A stretch of DNA of 64,000 bases from Trypanosoma brucei gambiense DAL972 (GCF_000210295.1 NC_026744.1:1674001-1738000); one strand, 5' to 3'; shown: positions 1-10,883, counted from the first letter of the stretch. Numbers and translations are program-made. Notes: generated by a model from the sequence alone, not told the origin.

Positions 1-1104
1 AGAGAGTCCGAAAATACACGCGTACAGAAACAATCATTTTGGAGAAGATGCGCAAACTTCTCCCGACTTCCCTCCTCTTCTCGCCACGACCCCAACGCCC
101 CCTCAATGGAACAAAAACCACCAACTCCTCATCATGTTTGCACAACCACTAAGCGGGAGCGGTTGAGGGGCACCGCACCGGCATGACTTCTTCCTTCAAA
201 CAATATGCAGTTCAGTGTGTGTGTGTGTGGAGGAATATAGCAGAAAGGGACCAAAGCAATAACAACATAATGGAGACAGAAACAATGAAAGCGGTATACG
301 CGATCTGTTGGTGGCTGGAATGTTTTGAAAGTTAAGAGGCCTGCGGGGGAACCACATATATAACGACCCCTGCGGAGGCACACGCTAAGATTACAATCTC
401 ATAAGTGGCGGAAGCATAGTTCTCACATTGCCACTGTATGAATCCGCTGTCAATGTTAAAAAGAGAAGGAGAGGGCGCGCAAATAGCGCCAGGCACCATA
501 CTGCAGTCCCATGTGAAGGAGACGAAACGTATGGAAACGAAAAAAAAAAGGAGCGTGTTAATGGAAGAGGGGTTAAATTATAAAATTTAAAAAAATAACT
601 TCGTCACGGAAGCACCTGTCACGTTACCGTATGTGACATGGAAAGAGGGCATTTAGCCAGCACCTACAACAGGGGTTGGCGCCAGCATTCGCTATCAAAA
701 TAATAATAATAATTAAACAGTAAGGTTATTAAGTGTATGCCAAAGACACACCATAAACACATGGAAGGGAATGGAATGTAAACGAATAAAGAGTAGGGAT
801 ACAGTGGCGAACATCAACATTAACATCCAGATGGGTGATTCTGTATCAGCACCACGTCTGCCTGCAAGGGTGTGGGGGATGAGATTTAAATATATATATA
901 TATATTTGTCGGGCGCAAAGGCACCGGCAAGGCACCCTAGTAAGCCGTTGCTGGTTAAATAACGCTAAGAAATAAGTCGCTTAGTGCGAGGTAGTAGAAG
1001 GAAGTGCATCTGATTTAAAATACAAAACAATAACTTTTTAAAAAATCAAAAACGATTCTCGCATAAGGTGTGGGTTGGTAAGGGGGAAAATAGCTACGCA
1101 ACTC
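1..1104. other. 3' flank of the adenylate cyclase gene, no gene seen
   Basis: AT-rich non-coding sequence downstream of the adenylate cyclase stop codon. It contains a GT run near 215-228, A-rich stretches and a short TA repeat at 890-905. Short open frames on both strands are low-complexity and look like chance. It probably holds the cyclase 3' UTR and the start of the next intergenic region. Confidence 0.6.
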
Positions 1105-4100
1105 TCATACCGACACAAAGGGCTGGTCAGCAGAGAAGCACTCATCAAGTTGCGAGCAACGGTTGGAGATGTAAATCACTGATGTGCTGTGAGTGCTGGT
1201 AGTGAGTTCATTATTACCATTCGCAGAGTGATCTACAACCCGTCCCACCTTTGCGGCAATACGGCGTATCACATCCCCGCAATAAACATCGTCCCAGACT
1301 GGATTCGCCTGGTTGGGAAGAGGGACACGCCATCGCTCACAATACGGCCGCAGGAGTTTCTCGCGCTGGGGGACCTTAAATGTACTGAGGAGTGCCTCCA
1401 GGGAGCTCGCAATCATTTGGGCGGACTCGCTCAAATCAGCCAGTGATGAACTGTGGTCGCTTGTGGTTATGGTTGTCCCGTCGCCGCCCTCGTCAAAATA
1501 GTATTCACGGTCAAGCCGCAGTGCTGCGAAGGTGCGACCAGGCACGGCGTTCAACTGGTAAAGTTCCACTGGTTGTGGTGCACCACGCAGTGCAACAAGC
1601 CCCAGGGGGACGACGTCGATTTCCTTTCGTTCATCTTCGCTCAGAGCAAGGTATGTGGCCCGAGTTAGCAGCACCTGACCGCCGTTCGCGACGCTCTCCG
1701 TACGTGCGGCCATGTTAGTTGTACCCCCATAGTAGTCGTAGCCCTTCGTCACTTCATCATAGCGGATGTCACACAACCCGGTATGAACACCTACTCGTAC
1801 ACGCAAGCCGTTCCAGAGACTCCCGTACACGTCAGGAGCAAGACGGGCAGTGGGTGGAGTGTACTCTTTATCGTCGCAAGCTCGCTGCTCTTCAAAGGCG
1901 TGATAGAAGCGGTCGAACACCTCCGTTTCCCATTTGTGACTCAGGAAATGCCGCTGGAGTTCACTCACGAGCTGCACCGCAGCAAATGGGCTCCGGCAAG
2001 CAATCATGAACGAGTCACCAATCGTTTTCACTTCGTAGCAGTTGTACTCGACCATCAGGGACCGGATAATTTTATGGTGTGACGCCACGGCGTCAGGCAT
2101 AAGCTCAGGGAAACCGGCCCACTGTGCTGTGCTGCTCTCAATGTCCGTGAACACGAGTGTAACGGGCTCCGTCGGTTCCCTCGGCGCAAGCTCGTTGTCG
2201 CGGGCATTGCGCAGGGTGAAGTACAGTACCAGAGCAAGCGCAGCGAGCAGCAATGCGACGAGGGTAGAGCCAATAGCAATCGCAATCACCTGCCCTTGTG
2301 TAAGTTTGTTTTCGTCGACGTAAACTAGCGTTGGTGTCACACCATTTTGTAGCGGCGGTGTGGCGGGATCCAGCAATCGAGTCATGGACCACACGGAGAT
2401 GTTTGTTCCCCCGTAATTGGAAAGGCAATTGCTGGCAAGAGCGACGCCATTCACAATGCAATCAACATCGCTAAAGGGCCCGTACCGCATGTCATCGACG
2501 TTGATGGTGGACTCGGAGTAGAAATAGTCAGCCAGCAATTTCGCGTCAACCTTCTCCATATGGTCAAGGACGGACACCATCAGCCGCGCCGTGGAAAAGC
2601 CCCGCAACGACATGGGAGTTCTCATCGCCGGCTCAGGCACGGCCTTGTGGTAAGCTTGAACAGTCAGTGACGACGAGTTCTCCTCCGCCCAGTGGGGCTG
2701 GTTGGTGGCGAATACGAAGCGGTTGGTGGTCGTAGGCGGGGTTCTGCTAAATGCTGCTCTCAACTCCTCGTACATTAGCGTTACATCAGGATAAATGGCG
2801 AAGATTCGTAGACCTCTTTTAGCATCAAGGTGCTCAGCCAGGTCGTACACCTCTAACGCCGTAAACCCAATAACAAACACGTCCCCGCTAGAGGGGAGAT
2901 GGGGTTTCAACGAGCCCTCATTATCCACAATTACCTTCGATTGCATGAAAATACCGTACGTCCGCAGTGTGGCTACCAACACCTCCAATATCATATCCGC
3001 ATCGTGGGTTCGAATCACTACACGCACGTTTCCGCCAGGGTGCTCCGAGATGTACTGAACCAGAACATAGAGTTCCTGCGCAAGCGTAGGTGACACGTAT
3101 ATCACGTTTCGGTTAAACCTGTTCATACGAGGGTTGCTGGTTATGGGGTCAATGAACGCCAAATTCTCCGTGGCCATGATTTCCTTATTCACGACGCCAA
3201 ACAGGGCCGGGATCACCTTCACATCGCGCATTTGCTCTAGTTGCTCGACAGCCTCATCGCCCGTTGCCTCCAAGGGATGCAAGAAGAACCTGTCGCGCTC
3301 TCCAATCCGGCCGTTGCCCAGCAAGGCGGAGGCGCCGTTAAGATACCTCAGACTCGCGCGGTAAACAACCACATTGTCCATCAACTGCACAATAAGACCG
3401 TTCAATGGTGCGCGCAGAACAACACCAGCGCTGGAGCACTCTGATGCGCCCCACGTCAGAAACCCCGTGACCACGGGCTGCAACCGAAAACCATCCACGA
3501 CCTCCTTCATGTACACCACGCTCCCACCCTGGTTGCACTGACACACAGCACCTTGCCATGCAGCAAACGCATCGCAATCACCTCCAAAGTCACCAACAAC
3601 GAGATCATCAATAAGGTAGCGCCGTTGTTCGTACAGTGAGTCTATGAATGCTGTGCTGTTAGTTAAAGACAATGTGCTCCGGAGAGCTCGTGATACGACT
3701 TCCCCGGTGATCCATCCAGTGAGCATCAACTCCCCGCTGGTATCATCTTCAAGGAGTTCCTGTCGCATCGCAAACCTGTTCTCCTCATCACTAGATGAGA
3801 GGTACTCGTCCACCTCTTCCCGGAACCGCTTCACAACCGCAAATCGTGCGTGGTTCGGGAGGGGGTTAACACCGCTTATAATCAGTTGTCCGGGTATCAG
3901 TTCACGACCACTCTCCTCTAAGGCATCCCGCCAAGTATTAATCAGGAAAACCTGAGCGCTGGATGGGGCAAGTACGTACACACCTGTGGTGCGATCGTCG
4001 GTAGCCATTCTCCTCACAAACTCTCTGGTGACGAGATTGGGTGAGCCAAGTAAAAGCACGGCTAATGGGCGGGTATTCACAAACTGCTCCCACTCGGCAT

Positions 4101-4839
4101 CAAACGCGGTGCTGACAACCTCCAGTCCACCGGTACCCTCGAGGGAGAAAGTTCCGCTCAGCTCGTACCCCATTCCCGACAATATCTTTAAGGTGAACGC
4201 ATGCGACTCCTTGCCGAAAAATGAGTCACTCAGATACATAAACCCAAGGCGGGAAAGTCGCAGGGTGACGGCAAAGTATCGAATCAGGGTCAGCAGTTCA
4301 GCGTCTGGCTCAGCAGTAGTGAAGTACAGGTGGCGATTCCACCCACGAGCCTCATCTGAGTAAGTTAGGGGTGAGAAAGCAACTACATCGTTGTTCTTAA
4401 GGTGTTCGAGGGACCAGAGCACATTGTCGTTGCCCAGCGGACCCACTGCTATCAAAAGCTTTCCTTTACTTGCCTCCACGGCACTCTCAAAAAGCTCCTC
4501 AATAGGTTGGTCATGGGACGAGGGTCGAATGACAGAGACTTTCACCCCGTTGGGGATGTCTCCACGACGGGCGGCCAGCGACGCCTCGAAACCGGTGCTC
4601 AGGGCGTCAACACTCACCTTGGGGAATTTAGGGTTGTACATAAGGTAGAGAATGTTGACTGTCACCTCCGCGCCGGCAGCCACACGCACCCCAACGGACA
4701 GCAGCGCGAGGAGCGCCACCGCCATGGTGAAGGGGCGCGGTAAGTTGGACGCAACCAACGGCGGGGCCCGGACGACACGCGAGGCAGGACGGCAATTCAA
4801 TACCGCCCCGCACCCACCACACAAACGGTAATCGTTCAT
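1105..4839 (-). CDS. GRESAG4: Receptor-type adenylate cyclase (GRESAG4/ESAG4 family)
   Basis: This 1244-residue protein should make cAMP at the surface or flagellar membrane. The order is an N-terminal region with a hydrophobic signal around residues 39-56 (MAVALLALLSVGVRVAAGA), a large extracellular part of about 790 residues resembling two periplasmic-binding-protein lobes, one transmembrane helix near 850-876 (IAIAIGSTLVALLLAALALV), then a class III cyclase domain at about 890-1090. The catalytic domain shows the metal-binding FTDIESS, then KTIGDSFM and YYGGTTNMAARTE. Length and layout match the trypanosome family. ATG at 4839 gives a leader rich in Arg and Pro before the signal; ATG at the hydrophobic segment is an alternative. 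The family is a large one in T. brucei, so the member cannot be named from sequence. Ligand unknown. Confidence 0.95.
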   Translation of the reverse strand: MNDYRLCGGCGAVLNCRPASRVVRAPPLVASNLPRPFTMAVALLALLSVGVRVAAGAEVTVNILYLMYNPKFPKVSVDALSTGFEASLAARRGDIPNGVKVSVIRPSSHDQPIEELFESAVEASKGKLLIAVGPLGNDNVLWSLEHLKNNDVVAFSPLTYSDEARGWNRHLYFTTAEPDAELLTLIRYFAVTLRLSRLGFMYLSDSFFGKESHAFTLKILSGMGYELSGTFSLEGTGGLEVVSTAFDAEWEQFVNTRPLAVLLLGSPNLVTREFVRRMATDDRTTGVYVLAPSSAQVFLINTWRDALEESGRELIPGQLIISGVNPLPNHARFAVVKRFREEVDEYLSSSDEENRFAMRQELLEDDTSGELMLTGWITGEVVSRALRSTLSLTNSTAFIDSLYEQRRYLIDDLVVGDFGGDCDAFAAWQGAVCQCNQGGSVVYMKEVVDGFRLQPVVTGFLTWGASECSSAGVVLRAPLNGLIVQLMDNVVVYRASLRYLNGASALLGNGRIGERDRFFLHPLEATGDEAVEQLEQMRDVKVIPALFGVVNKEIMATENLAFIDPITSNPRMNRFNRNVIYVSPTLAQELYVLVQYISEHPGGNVRVVIRTHDADMILEVLVATLRTYGIFMQSKVIVDNEGSLKPHLPSSGDVFVIGFTALEVYDLAEHLDAKRGLRIFAIYPDVTLMYEELRAAFSRTPPTTTNRFVFATNQPHWAEENSSSLTVQAYHKAVPEPAMRTPMSLRGFSTARLMVSVLDHMEKVDAKLLADYFYSESTINVDDMRYGPFSDVDCIVNGVALASNCLSNYGGTNISVWSMTRLLDPATPPLQNGVTPTLVYVDENKLTQGQVIAIAIGSTLVALLLAALALVLYFTLRNARDNELAPREPTEPVTLVFTDIESSTAQWAGFPELMPDAVASHHKIIRSLMVEYNCYEVKTIGDSFMIACRSPFAAVQLVSELQRHFLSHKWETEVFDRFYHAFEEQRACDDKEYTPPTARLAPDVYGSLWNGLRVRVGVHTGLCDIRYDEVTKGYDYYGGTTNMAARTESVANGGQVLLTRATYLALSEDERKEIDVVPLGLVALRGAPQPVELYQLNAVPGRTFAALRLDREYYFDEGGDGTTITTSDHSSSLADLSESAQMIASSLEALLSTFKVPQREKLLRPYCERWRVPLPNQANPVWDDVYCGDVIRRIAAKVGRVVDHSANGNNELTTSTHSTSVIYISNRCSQLDECFSADQPFVSV

Positions 4840-5990
4840 ATTTTAAGTTTTACTAGGTTAATCGCAATGTCTTCGGAAGGAGGAGGTAGGAAAGAGGGTT
4901 GCATAGGTGGTAGAGTGGTGGGCAACAACTAAAGCACTGGTGCAATAGAAGACGGCCGAAGCAAGTCTCGAACGATCATCTCGCCGGTAGCCCACGGCAC
5001 TGCGCAGAATGGCACTAACAAGCCGCCCCCTGCGCGCAACAACAAGCACGGAAAGGTGTCTTCACGCACTGTGGTGTCCAGCAACTTACGTATCGAGTGA
5101 CACAAAGGGCATGGTGCCAAAGTTTGGACGGAGTGCATCGAACAAGTCAAAATGACGGGTGATAACGGCTTTGGTTTATCTTCCTTGGGGTTAGTGTCAT
5201 CGCCTTCGTTCTCGTTTCGTCGGCAACCGCTCACAGGGCAAGGCAAATAAGACTGTAGATGCTGTAACTATCTAATACGCACATCGGTGTAAAACCTGAA
5301 TTCTGCGTAGGAACCTCGCATGTGAGGGTGTTTAGGTTATCGATCGCAAAGAACCGTTACGTCGTTCCATGTTTTTCACACATCACAACGAGTAGGCAGC
5401 AGAAAGGGTTGCATTTTCACTGATGAATATGAGTTGTCTCGACAACAGTAATGATATCGCAGCGACTCTGCGTGAAGAGTTTATCTTCATCAACATATTT
5501 CCTCTATCAATGTATGAATTCAATGCAATACAAGCACAATTAAGTCGACGAGTTAACGCCGCGGCATCCGTGGAGGTCGAAAAGGTGCTTCACAGGTCTT
5601 GCACAGCACCAAAGAGCGGAGACTTGTTATCGTCAGGACGCAAAACAGTCAGCACACCGCAGCGTACACCGCCGGCAAGCGTGACTCCAGGGGAGCGCAT
5701 GGATGGAGCTTTAAAATCTCCGGATGATAACATCTTAAGTGTGATGCAAAAACTAAACAGTCGACGCCAACGAAATTCACGAGTAATGATTAGACGGAAA
5801 GGCCTTATGCACCCTCTGCATTCAATCTACCCACGTCAAACTTCCATAACTCACAAGTCGTTTGTATCTTCTACAATTCAATAACGGCATGATCCAGCAT
5901 AAACCGTCAAATCCCTGTCAAAGCAGGTCGCAACTCGCCTTGCACAATCTTCACTCAGCTGGGGTAACAAACAAAAACTGACAAAGGGGG
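4840..5990. other. Region upstream of the cyclase with coding-like remnants
   Basis: About 1.1 kb between the adenylate cyclase and the small membrane-protein repeat. The part at 4900-5250 is less AT-rich than usual gaps here. A minus-strand frame at 4929-5138 starting at ATG gives 69 residues with a CPLC motif followed by a basic helix-like stretch. No intact gene is convincing. It must contain the splice signals of the cyclase, and may hold decayed gene pieces. Confidence 0.4.
5423..5884 (+). CDS. Doubtful 153-residue ORF on the opposite strand
   Basis: Starts at ATG 5423 and runs 153 codons without low-complexity bias; the middle part (about residues 45-125) is polar, rich in Ser, Arg and Pro, and looks like a disordered protein. 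I recognise no domain. Every other convincing gene in the window is on the minus strand, so a plus-strand gene here would need its own transcription or be a chance frame. A weak pyrimidine stretch near 5370-5385 followed by AG precedes it. Treat as a candidate only. Confidence 0.2.
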   Translation: MNMSCLDNSNDIAATLREEFIFINIFPLSMYEFNAIQAQLSRRVNAAASVEVEKVLHRSCTAPKSGDLLSSGRKTVSTPQRTPPASVTPGERMDGALKSPDDNILSVMQKLNSRRQRNSRVMIRRKGLMHPLHSIYPRQTSITHKSFVSSTIQ

Positions 5991-6514
5991 AAAGAAACAC
6001 GTCAACAGAAGCGTTATTAAGGGCACCCCAACATGAAAAAGGGAGCGAATCCGCCACCCTCAAAGCCCCCTTTCCCACCTCATATGAACGGAGAACGAAA
6101 AAAAAATTGAATAAAAAAATGAGGGGAGTTCAGTACAACAACAAAAGTAAATAAATGGCAAAAGATGACAGCATCCTTACGGTGTCTTCCCGTCCCCGTT
6201 TTGCTTCCTACGTTTATTACGTATACGTTATTTTAGTCATACCCTTTCCCATTTTGCGCAGTAACTTATGCTTCCCTACCCGTCCACTAGCACAGTCCCT
6301 TCTCTACGTTATTTTTCACACAGCTAACACACCGCCGATGCGCCTGAAGAGGCACAAAAGAGTGCGCATAGACTCGGGTCGAAGGATTAAAAATTTCCGT
6401 CCTCTGTGGACACAATAAACATCTCGGAAGATGCTCCAAAAGAAATAAACAAATACAAAAAAATTAAGAAAAAAAACAAGTGGTACTGTCTACTACGAAC
6501 TCCTTAGTTCAACT

Positions 6515-6838
6515 TCAAACGGTTGCCTGCTCCTTCTTTGCACCATCATCAGCAGCCGTTTCGTTAGCGGCGGGATTTTCATTGTTCTCAGGTCCGTCAG
6601 CACGCGTCATTTCTTCCGTTTCCTCATCAGATGCACCAGGGATGTGAAGCTCATCAGGACGGCGGTGTGCAACATACAATGCAATGCCAATGCCTACCAC
6701 TGTAATACCGAGGCAAACCCATACGAGTGGGAATTCCTTTTCAGTGGTACCACCCGGAGCGGGATCTGGGGCGGCGGCACGCACCACCTCCATAACGAAG
6801 GCGATGGCAAAGACAAGTGCGACGGATTTCGAGAACAT
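6515..6838 (-). CDS. Small single-pass membrane protein, copy 1
   Basis: The protein has 107 residues: a signal peptide (about 1-21, MFSKSVALVFAIAFVMEVVRA), a very short ectodomain of about 15 residues, one transmembrane helix (about 37-57, PLVWVCLGITVVGIGIALYVA), a basic stop-transfer HRR, and an acidic cytoplasmic tail of about 45 residues rich in Glu, Asn and Ala. The start is ATG 6838; a longer open frame upstream reads through the polypyrimidine tract and splice acceptor at 6885 and is not real. I do not recognise a named family. The layout is that of a type I surface or endomembrane protein with almost no exposed domain. It differs from the second copy by one Ala deletion and Ala for Gly in the tail. 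Confidence 0.8.
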   Translation of the reverse strand: MFSKSVALVFAIAFVMEVVRAAAPDPAPGGTTEKEFPLVWVCLGITVVGIGIALYVAHRRPDELHIPGASDEETEEMTRADGPENNENPAANETAADDGAKKEQATV

Positions 6839-6884
6839 AACGAACTTTAAAATAGCTTGAGAGAAAAACTGCGCTAGAAGTATC

Positions 6885-6922
6885 CTGTCACAATAGAAGA
6901 ATAGTGAAAATGAAAGAGAAAG
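6885..6922 (-). promoter_or_regulatory. Polypyrimidine tract and trans-splice acceptor, membrane-protein copy 1
   Basis: On the minus strand a long run of T and C ends in TTGTGACAG, with the acceptor G at 6885. The predicted 5' UTR is 46 nt. The same signal is repeated 932 bp away for copy 2. A second AG lies a little closer to the start codon. Confidence 0.6.
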
Positions 6923-7443
6923 AAACACGTCAACAGAAGCGTTATTAAGGGCACCCCAACATGAAAAAGGGAGCGAATCCGCCACCCTCAAAGCCCCCTT
7001 TCCCACCTCATATGAACGGAGAACGAAAAAAAAATTGAATAAAAAAATGAGGGGAGTTCAGTACAACAACAAAAGTAAATAAATGGCAAAAGATGACAGC
7101 ATCCTTACGGTGTCTTCCCGTCCCCGTTTTGCTTCCTACGTTTATTACGTATACGTTATTTTAGTCATACCCTTTCCCATTTTGCGCAGTAACTTATGCT
7201 TCCCTACCCGTCCACTAGCACAGTCCCTTCTCTACGTTATTTTTCACACAGCTAACACACCGCCGATGCGCCTAAAGAGGCACAAAAGAGTGCGCATAGA
7301 CTCGGGTCGAAGGATTAAAAATTTCCGTCCTCTGTGGACACAATAAACATCTCGGAAGATGCTCCAAAAGAAATAAACAAATACAAAAAAATTAAGAAAA
7401 AAAAACAAGTGGTACTGTCTACTACGAACTCCTTGGTTCAACT

Positions 7444-7770
7444 TCAAACGGTTGCCTGCTCCTTCTTTGCACCATCATCAGCAGCAGCCGTTTCGTTAGC
7501 GCCGGGATTTTCATTGTTCTCAGGTCCGTCAGCACGCGTCATTTCTTCCGTTTCCTCATCAGATGCACCAGGGATGTGAAGCTCATCAGGACGGCGGTGT
7601 GCAACATACAATGCAATGCCAATGCCTACCACTGTAATACCGAGGCAAACCCATACGAGTGGGAATTCCTTTTCAGTGGTACCACCCGGAGCGGGATCTG
7701 GGGCGGCGGCACGCACCACCTCCATAACGAAGGCGATGGCAAAGACAAGTGCGACGGATTTCGAGAACAT
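7444..7770 (-). CDS. Small single-pass membrane protein, copy 2
   Basis: This is a 108-residue copy of the protein at 6515-6838 with the same signal peptide, short ectodomain, transmembrane helix and acidic tail. The tail reads NPGANETAAADDG where copy 1 has NPAANETAADDG. The gene is first of the pair in transcription order. The start is ATG 7770, 47 bases after the acceptor at 7817. Near identity of coding and spacer DNA suggests a recent duplication or ongoing gene conversion. Function unknown. Confidence 0.8.
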   Translation of the reverse strand: MFSKSVALVFAIAFVMEVVRAAAPDPAPGGTTEKEFPLVWVCLGITVVGIGIALYVAHRRPDELHIPGASDEETEEMTRADGPENNENPGANETAAADDGAKKEQATV

Positions 7771-7816
7771 AACGAACTTTAAAATAGCTTGAGAGAAAAA
7801 CTGCGCTAGAAGTATC

Positions 7817-7850
7817 CTGTCACAATAGAAGAATAGTGAAAATGAAAGAG
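7817..7850 (-). promoter_or_regulatory. Polypyrimidine tract and trans-splice acceptor, membrane-protein copy 2
   Basis: This is the same TTGTGACAG acceptor as in copy 1, at 7817 on the minus strand, preceded by a T and C rich run. The duplication boundary lies just upstream of it, so both copies keep the signal. Confidence 0.6.
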
Positions 7851-7853
7851 AAT

Positions 7854-8738
7854 TGAAATAGGAACAACGCAACATCGTCCACGGGGTTCATAAATATAAA
7901 TAAATTATTTTATCCAGTTTGAAAAGGGAAAAGGGGCTGAGGAAAATTTCTTTGTTATTGCCCATCCCACATATCTTGCATGTGGCCCCGGAAAGTGACG
8001 ATGCACTTTTTCGTCTGGACCATTATTGACTTCCGATATCTTTTGTAGCTTAATTTCCGTATATTCGCTCAACTAGAAAGTAGGGATGTGGAACGGAAAT
8101 CAGTTACCTAATTGCGACCGCCGCAGTCCTTGAGCAGCGAAACAATCGGCAGAGGAAACAGGCATCCGTCTACGAAACGAATTTACATTTACAGAAATAC
8201 GAACACGTGGTGGAAGCACGTGTACGAAGGAAGGACAAAATGAAGCATCAAACCCATATAAGCCCAATTACCACATTACGTTCCTTCCTTCTAACCCCCA
8301 CACACAAAAAAAAAATCGTTCAGCTCACCTATCCTGCCTCACGGTGTGAGGACATGAAAGTAAGCGGAGACAACAAAGAAATAAACTCAAATGAAGTGAT
8401 GAATTGGAAAAGTAGGTACTGAATGAAACATTATCCTCGGTCGAAATATAGGGAATCCCTGGTGATTTTACCCACACGCAAAAAAAAACAAAACAAAACA
8501 GCACCGTCGGTGTGTTCATATATGATATCGTGATGAGTGTAATACTCACCGAAGGCACGATAGAACGGCCAACAAAAATGAAAATAACAGTGTCAAGAAA
8601 AATATATGTTTAAATATATATATATATCAGTAAAAATGAGCTACGCTGTGAAGACTATGGCACAACATGGTGCCATAAAGTCGGGTACATGCAACGCACA
8701 CTTGTAACCCAATTGAAGAACACGATATTCTCAAACTC
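7854..8738. other. Gap between the membrane-protein pair and PI-PLC
   Basis: Non-coding, probably the 3' UTR of PI-PLC and the spacer. A TA repeat sits at 8613-8627 and A-rich runs near 8301 and 8480. Short open frames are low-complexity. No RNA gene recognised. Confidence 0.5.
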
Positions 8739-10883
8739 CTACTGATAAGATACTTGAACCATTAAAAAAGAGCCATGTATAATAGATCCTTTGAGGTCTC
8801 GAAGGAGGACCTGGCGAATTCCTTTTTTTAGGGCACGTAATGGCACAACATATTCACCCAGAAGGTTATTGCTTTTGGTATCCTCGTCATACACCTGCAT
8901 GACAAGGGTGGACAGTTCCCACTCGTACACCTTCCAGCAGAACTCGTTGTTTAGGCGCTCACCCCGCCAGACAGGATGAAAGCCATTATTGTGAATGGGG
9001 GATGTGTTTCGTTGGCTTTTCTCCATGCCGGGGCCCTCAATCAAGGCGACTACGCGAGAATCCACAATACTGCTACCGGATGCATTTTTCCGCCTGGGAA
9101 GACAGAAAGCTGATATAATTTCTATTGTGAGCAACCGTGACTGCCGTTTTGGCCCCCTTGCACGTGCAATGTCCACAGCAGTCGGTTTGAGAAGGTAGCC
9201 GCAGTTACCATTGTCGCTGAAGAACCCCCTATTTAGCCTAAGCTGGTATGACTTGTAATTCTGCCAATTGAGTGCAACTAGTTGGCAACCACAATTCCAA
9301 AACGTTTGAGGATGAAAGTTACTGCTACCGATGCGAGTTCCTGTGGGGTATATGCGACTCAAACACCGATTATTGATGGCAACAAACTCCTCCTGGTTAG
9401 AAGAGGCAATTTTCCCCGCTTTCCCTTCAGTAAAAGAGCTGCAGTGATATGGTTGACGCGTTTCAAGATAACTTAGATCCTCAACACCCTTATAACCAAT
9501 GGATTCGATTGAAATAAGACGAGATAGTTTCTCTGAAACCTTTGAAACCTTCTTTTTCTTTTCAGCACCCCTTGAATTCGTTTTTCCACCACCGCGACAA
9601 CGCCGAGCAGTTTCAGGTGGTACGAAATTTTCCACCACACCATCGGCTTCCTCATCCTCATCGTCGTCGTCATCAACCTGTACCCCATCGGTAGGTGTAG
9701 TAGCCCGTTTGCTCTTTAGCAGAATTTTTCCCTTTAGCGCTTCCGGCGAGAATGTGAAAGAAGTCTGTTCACCAGCACCCCAAGGACTGCAGAATAGCAT
9801 ATCTCCGAGCGTTTCACACAAAATTTCCGCCATTCGATCCTGTTGGCGGAGGCTAGTGTGAACCTCAAGCGACAAAATGACAGGGTATATTGAATTAACA
9901 AAAGCATACTTCTTGATCGTGCTAATACAGTCCCGGAACCAAAGCTTGGAAGTCCTTGTGTAACCATGATAAACTACAGGCTGACCCTTGCGACCATCCC
10001 AACAATCAAGTTCAACGCAGCGGCAGCCATCCAGTAGAACCCTCTTGTACATATCCGTGGAAGATTTGCTCAAGAGTTGATCACCCGTAAGGTAGGTATT
10101 GTGCGAGGAATTGATGAAATACTCACATATCGGGCGAGTCATATCGTGGTAAACACTAGACATCTTTCTGTTGTTCACAATGGAGTTAAAGCGCCTGTCG
10201 CTGAGAAATGATAAGAATGCGTCCAAATGTACAGGATGCTCTTCGGTACAGCCAACAGCGTCTAGAAATACGTGCAGCTCCTCACCATCGGCACCCTCTC
10301 CTTGAGTTTCCTTCAGGAAGGTAACAAACTCAGCCTTTGTCATCACGTCCCGATCGGGACCCACAACATTTCGCATTGCATATGTCAGTTCATTAAGTCT
10401 TGTCAGAGACATAAATGTCCCCTGCATCAACTTGTAGTTTGCCCTCCCCCCTGTAGCTTCCAGCTCGTCAATCATCTTTTGTGAGAGCCTTTCAGGGAAG
10501 CTCAAACCCTTCAAGATTTTCCTCAATTCACGAACGCATATGTCCCCGCTGTTGTCGTCGTCGTACTTTATCCATATCATCATGAACTTCGCGTGATTCA
10601 CATCCCATTTTATGAGATTCAGCGGATTTGCAGCACAAAAGGAAGTAAACAACTCTGCCGCCCGTGGGTTTGCACTACTTGAGCATGCAAGGAACTCGAC
10701 GGCATCCTCCCGGTTGCACTTCAAAAGGTCCGTGATGGCTCCCAGCAGAGAAGAAAAGAAGGGCTGAAGCTCGTGTGCCTCAACTGCCCCTGTCGAAAGA
10801 TGCTCATCAACGAGGTTGCCGGTACGGTGGGAGTAACATGCGAGTTTCTCTTCTGAGAGCCCACGTGAGGTACACCCTCCCAT
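8739..10883 (-). CDS. PI-PLC: Phosphoinositide-specific phospholipase C
   Basis: This enzyme should cleave PIP2 to IP3 and diacylglycerol. The 714 residues begin MGGCTSRG, a signal for N-myristoylation at Gly2 with a likely palmitoylated Cys4, which would anchor it to membranes in place of the PH domain that is absent. An EF-hand-like loop ([12 protein letters not shown], near 108-119) follows, then the X box from about 245: [14 protein letters not shown] with the first catalytic His, [16 protein letters not shown] with the second His, and ILSLEVH. An acidic linker ([11 protein letters not shown] near 400-412) leads to the Y box ([50 protein letters not shown]), then a C2 domain near 590-714. 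The arrangement is PLC-delta-like. LEVH replaces the usual LENH. ATG 10883 is fixed by the myristoylation motif. Confidence 0.96.
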   Translation of the reverse strand: MGGCTSRGLSEEKLACYSHRTGNLVDEHLSTGAVEAHELQPFFSSLLGAITDLLKCNREDAVEFLACSSSANPRAAELFTSFCAANPLNLIKWDVNHAKFMMIWIKYDDDNSGDICVRELRKILKGLSFPERLSQKMIDELEATGGRANYKLMQGTFMSLTRLNELTYAMRNVVGPDRDVMTKAEFVTFLKETQGEGADGEELHVFLDAVGCTEEHPVHLDAFLSFLSDRRFNSIVNNRKMSSVYHDMTRPICEYFINSSHNTYLTGDQLLSKSSTDMYKRVLLDGCRCVELDCWDGRKGQPVVYHGYTRTSKLWFRDCISTIKKYAFVNSIYPVILSLEVHTSLRQQDRMAEILCETLGDMLFCSPWGAGEQTSFTFSPEALKGKILLKSKRATTPTDGVQVDDDDDEDEEADGVVENFVPPETARRCRGGGKTNSRGAEKKKKVSKVSEKLSRLISIESIGYKGVEDLSYLETRQPYHCSSFTEGKAGKIASSNQEEFVAINNRCLSRIYPTGTRIGSSNFHPQTFWNCGCQLVALNWQNYKSYQLRLNRGFFSDNGNCGYLLKPTAVDIARARGPKRQSRLLTIEIISAFCLPRRKNASGSSIVDSRVVALIEGPGMEKSQRNTSPIHNNGFHPVWRGERLNNEFCWKVYEWELSTLVMQVYDEDTKSNNLLGEYVVPLRALKKGIRQVLLRDLKGSIIHGSFLMVQVSYQ

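Larger units (their letters stand above)
5991..7853. repeat. Tandem duplication of about 930 bp carrying the small membrane-protein gene
   Basis: Two head-to-tail units, 5991-6918 and 6919 to about 7853, are almost identical. Each carries one gene copy, its splice acceptor and its complete intergenic spacer. The junction can be read directly: the sequence ending gaaagag runs into aaagaaacacg at 6919 in the first unit, but into aattgaaatagg after the second. Few differences are visible: an extra GCA codon, one G/C change in the coding part and one in the spacer (gcctgaag versus gcctaaag), plus single-A length changes. Confidence 0.92.

Noticed and set aside
3000..3020. A tRNA-like B box (GGGTTCGAATC) on the plus strand
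   Set aside because: It lies inside the adenylate cyclase coding frame and no cloverleaf arms are found around it.
6155..6418. Plus-strand 87-codon frame in the spacer, repeated at 7083-7346
   Set aside because: It is identical in both units only because the whole DNA unit is duplicated, and it runs against transcription.
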